Made by a program: the position numbers and the translations under genes | Notes under the pieces: model-generated | Told to the model about the DNA's origin: nothing | Database searches by the model: none | What the model saw: the letters and a program-made list of their open reading frames with translations, nothing else | Source of the DNA: Hypericibacter sp963696655 | GTDB taxonomy: Bacteria; Pseudomonadota; Alphaproteobacteria; Dongiales; Dongiaceae | NCBI GenBank assembly: GCA_963696655.1 | Contig: CAVOLB010000016.1 | Span: 1-6,652 of the forward strand | Length of the DNA stretch: 6,652 nucleotides | Reading direction: 5' to 3' | Part shown: in pieces, positions 5,683 to 6,652 of the stretch | Numbering within the stretch: position 1 is the stretch's first letter | How the letters are laid out: the number at the start of each line of letters is the position of its first letter

Positions 5683-5922
5683 ATGACGGAACCGATTCCA
5701 GCGCAGAAATCGCCCTACGCGGTCGATGTCACGGCTGGAAAAAAGTATTTCTGGTGTGCCTGTGGGCGCTCCAAAAGCCAGCCATTCTGCGACGGCTCGC
5801 ACAAGGGCACCGGCCTCGCGCCGGTCGCCTGGGAAGCGCCGGCCACCAAACAGGTCTTCTTCTGCGGCTGCAAATCGACCCAGATGAAGCCTCTCTGCGA
5901 CGGAACACATAATGCGCTTTAG
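5683..5922 (+). CDS. Tandem CDGSH iron-sulfur domain protein
   Basis: A 79-aa protein consisting of little more than two complete CDGSH motifs, each of the form C-x-C-x2-[ST]-x3-P-x-C-D-G-[ST]-H. Motif 1 is CACGRSKSQPFCDGSH with ligands C25, C27, C36 and H40. Motif 2 is CGCKSTQMKPLCDGTH with ligands C61, C63, C72 and H76. By family knowledge each should bind a [2Fe-2S] cluster with three Cys and one His, a redox-active, pH-sensitive and transferable type (mitoNEET superfamily; MiNT-like because two motifs lie in one chain). There is no signal peptide or membrane anchor, so it is likely cytosolic. The exact substrate or partner is unknown. The start is set by a strong Shine-Dalgarno. Its last 11 nt overlap the start of the lipoprotein gene, suggesting coupled translation. 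Confidence 0.93.
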   Translation: MTEPIPAQKSPYAVDVTAGKKYFWCACGRSKSQPFCDGSHKGTGLAPVAWEAPATKQVFFCGCKSTQMKPLCDGTHNAL

Positions 5923-6487
5923 GCGGATTGCGGCCACCCTCGCCTTGTCGGGGAGCTTGGCGGTGGGACTCGTGGCCTGCGGCTCTGCGGACAATCCGGG
6001 GCCGCCGCCGCCCTGTCCGCGCATCGTCACGGTCAGTGACGCCGCGCATCTGACACGCTTCCAGGGACCGGGCCGCGACGTCAAGGACGTCCAGTTCGAA
6101 GCCCAGATCGGCGAACTCCGCTCGAGCTGCGTCTATATCGTCGAGCCCGACAACAAGACGCGCATCGAGACCACGCTGCAGGTGCAGACGATCGCGTCGC
6201 GCGGACCCGCCATGACGGCCAAGAGCGCGCAGTTCCAGTATTTCGTCGCGATCGCCAAGATCGGAGCCGGGCCGCTGGCGCGCCAGGCCTTCGATGTCGA
6301 GATCGATCTCGAAGGCAACGCGGTGCGAGCCCAGTCGGTCGACGAGCTGACGCAGACGATTCCGCTGGTATCCGGCGAGAACGGCGACAACTACGCCATC
6401 TATGTCGGTATCGTGCTCACACCCGATGAACTCAAATTCAATCGCGCCGACAGCTCGAGCACGATCATCGCGCCGGCCTCGCCCTGA
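5912..6487 (+). CDS. Predicted lipoprotein of unknown function
   Basis: I do not recognise a named family, though the pattern after the anchor (CPRIVTVSDAAHLTRFQGPG, then RDVKDVQFEAQI) resembles hypothetical alphaproteobacterial proteins I have seen. The 191-aa product begins with a lipoprotein signal: basic MRFRR, a hydrophobic stretch (6-22), and lipobox LVAC with C23 as the lipid-attached residue. Gly at +2, not Asp, suggests sorting to the outer membrane by the Lol rule. A Pro-rich linker (PGPPPP) follows. The rest is soluble, with alternating patterns suggesting a beta-rich domain, and contains two more cysteines (C35, C73) that could form a disulfide. Its ATG lies inside the last codons of the CDGSH gene and only a weak GGA precedes it, so it probably depends on translation of that gene. 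A strong terminator follows 65 nt after the stop. Confidence 0.85.
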   Translation: MRFRRIAATLALSGSLAVGLVACGSADNPGPPPPCPRIVTVSDAAHLTRFQGPGRDVKDVQFEAQIGELRSSCVYIVEPDNKTRIETTLQVQTIASRGPAMTAKSAQFQYFVAIAKIGAGPLARQAFDVEIDLEGNAVRAQSVDELTQTIPLVSGENGDNYAIYVGIVLTPDELKFNRADSSSTIIAPASP

Positions 6488-6552
6488 ACGAGGGAGTCGC
6501 CGCGCGGCTGCGGAAACTCTTCGCTGTTGCAATACAATCCGGCCTGAAACAA

Positions 6553-6586
6553 CCGCGCTCGATCCTCTCGAGCGCGGTTTTGTTTT
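6553..6586 (+). terminator. Rho-independent terminator after the CDGSH-lipoprotein unit
   Basis: CCGCGCTCGA (6553-6562), loop TCCTC and TCGAGCGCGG (6568-6577) form a perfect 10-bp stem, followed by TTTTGTTTT (6578-6586). The upstream AAACAA (6547-6552) can pair with the T-run, so the structure may also end transcription coming from the opposite side. It lies 65 nt after the lipoprotein stop. Confidence 0.92.
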
Positions 6587-6591
6587 CACGC

Positions 6592-6620
6592 TTGACCCGA
6601 TCCGGGGCGGGGAGGATGCT
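6592..6620 (+). promoter_or_regulatory. Candidate promoter at the right edge
   Basis: TTGACC (6592-6597, five of six to the -35 consensus) is followed after 17 nt by GATGCT (6615-6620), which is only a partial -10. It lies just beyond the terminator and points out of the window. The gene it would serve is not visible. The last bases, GGAGAG, match the usual 5' end of tRNA-Ser, so a tRNA gene could begin there, but six bases cannot prove it. Confidence 0.3.
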
Positions 6621-6652
6621 TGCGCCCGGTCAGACTACCGCTTGCGGGAGAG

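Noticed and set aside
4487..5686. Plus-strand 399-aa open frame opposite thrB
   Set aside because: Antisense shadow of thrB. The translation has no recognisable motif, while the minus strand has clear kinase motifs.
6533..6586. TACAAT followed by the terminator hairpin, considered as a small RNA gene
   Set aside because: No -35 element at suitable spacing, and the transcript would be little more than the terminator itself.

Overview
This 6.65-kb, high-GC window looks like core chromosome of an alphaproteobacterium, probably Rhodospirillales-like. The evidence is the protein families, the yqgE / dsbD / peroxiredoxin / rnhA / thrB neighbourhood (familiar to me from alphaproteobacteria), and the class of GC-rich palindromic repeat between genes. 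The assignment is inferred from remembered family sequences, not from a search.

Left edge (1 to about 440): a fragment of an M16-family peptidase-like gene on the + strand, well conserved at the protein level but split over three frames by four indels. It meets the 3' part of yqgE (minus strand) tail to tail at about 435-447, so both genes lose their C-terminal coding parts at one point. The last reliable yqgE codon is near 438, and its reading frame then runs on through antisense M16 sequence to 108. This suggests a chimeric contig end or a real rearrangement.

Centre left (438-3819): yqgE (minus) diverges from a 725-codon DsbD/ScsB-type membrane thiol reductase gene (1029-3206, +). A cytosolic Prx5-type peroxiredoxin gene (3337-3819, +) follows. 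The 108-nt divergent spacer holds a palindromic ATTATAAT that gives a consensus -10 hexamer on either strand. The 130-nt spacer before the peroxiredoxin holds an inverted repeat and a plausible promoter. The locus has a thiol-redox / peroxide-defence theme.

Centre right (3820-5410): a GC-rich composite palindromic repeat (3833-3930) separates the peroxiredoxin gene from the convergent thrB-rnhA operon (minus). The operon encodes homoserine kinase and RNase HI, with a GTGA stop/start overlap.

Right (5411-6652): a 272-nt spacer diverges to a small tandem-CDGSH iron-sulfur protein gene (5683-5922, +). It overlaps by 11 nt a gene for an unrecognised lipoprotein (5912-6487, +), and a strong intrinsic terminator follows at 6553-6586. 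The last 60 bases carry a promoter-like sequence and may be the upstream region of a tRNA gene outside the window.

Most of the window is ordinary housekeeping sequence, and I see no clear new multi-gene system. The items most worth a second look are the M16/yqgE junction, the composite palindrome, and the CDGSH-lipoprotein pair.
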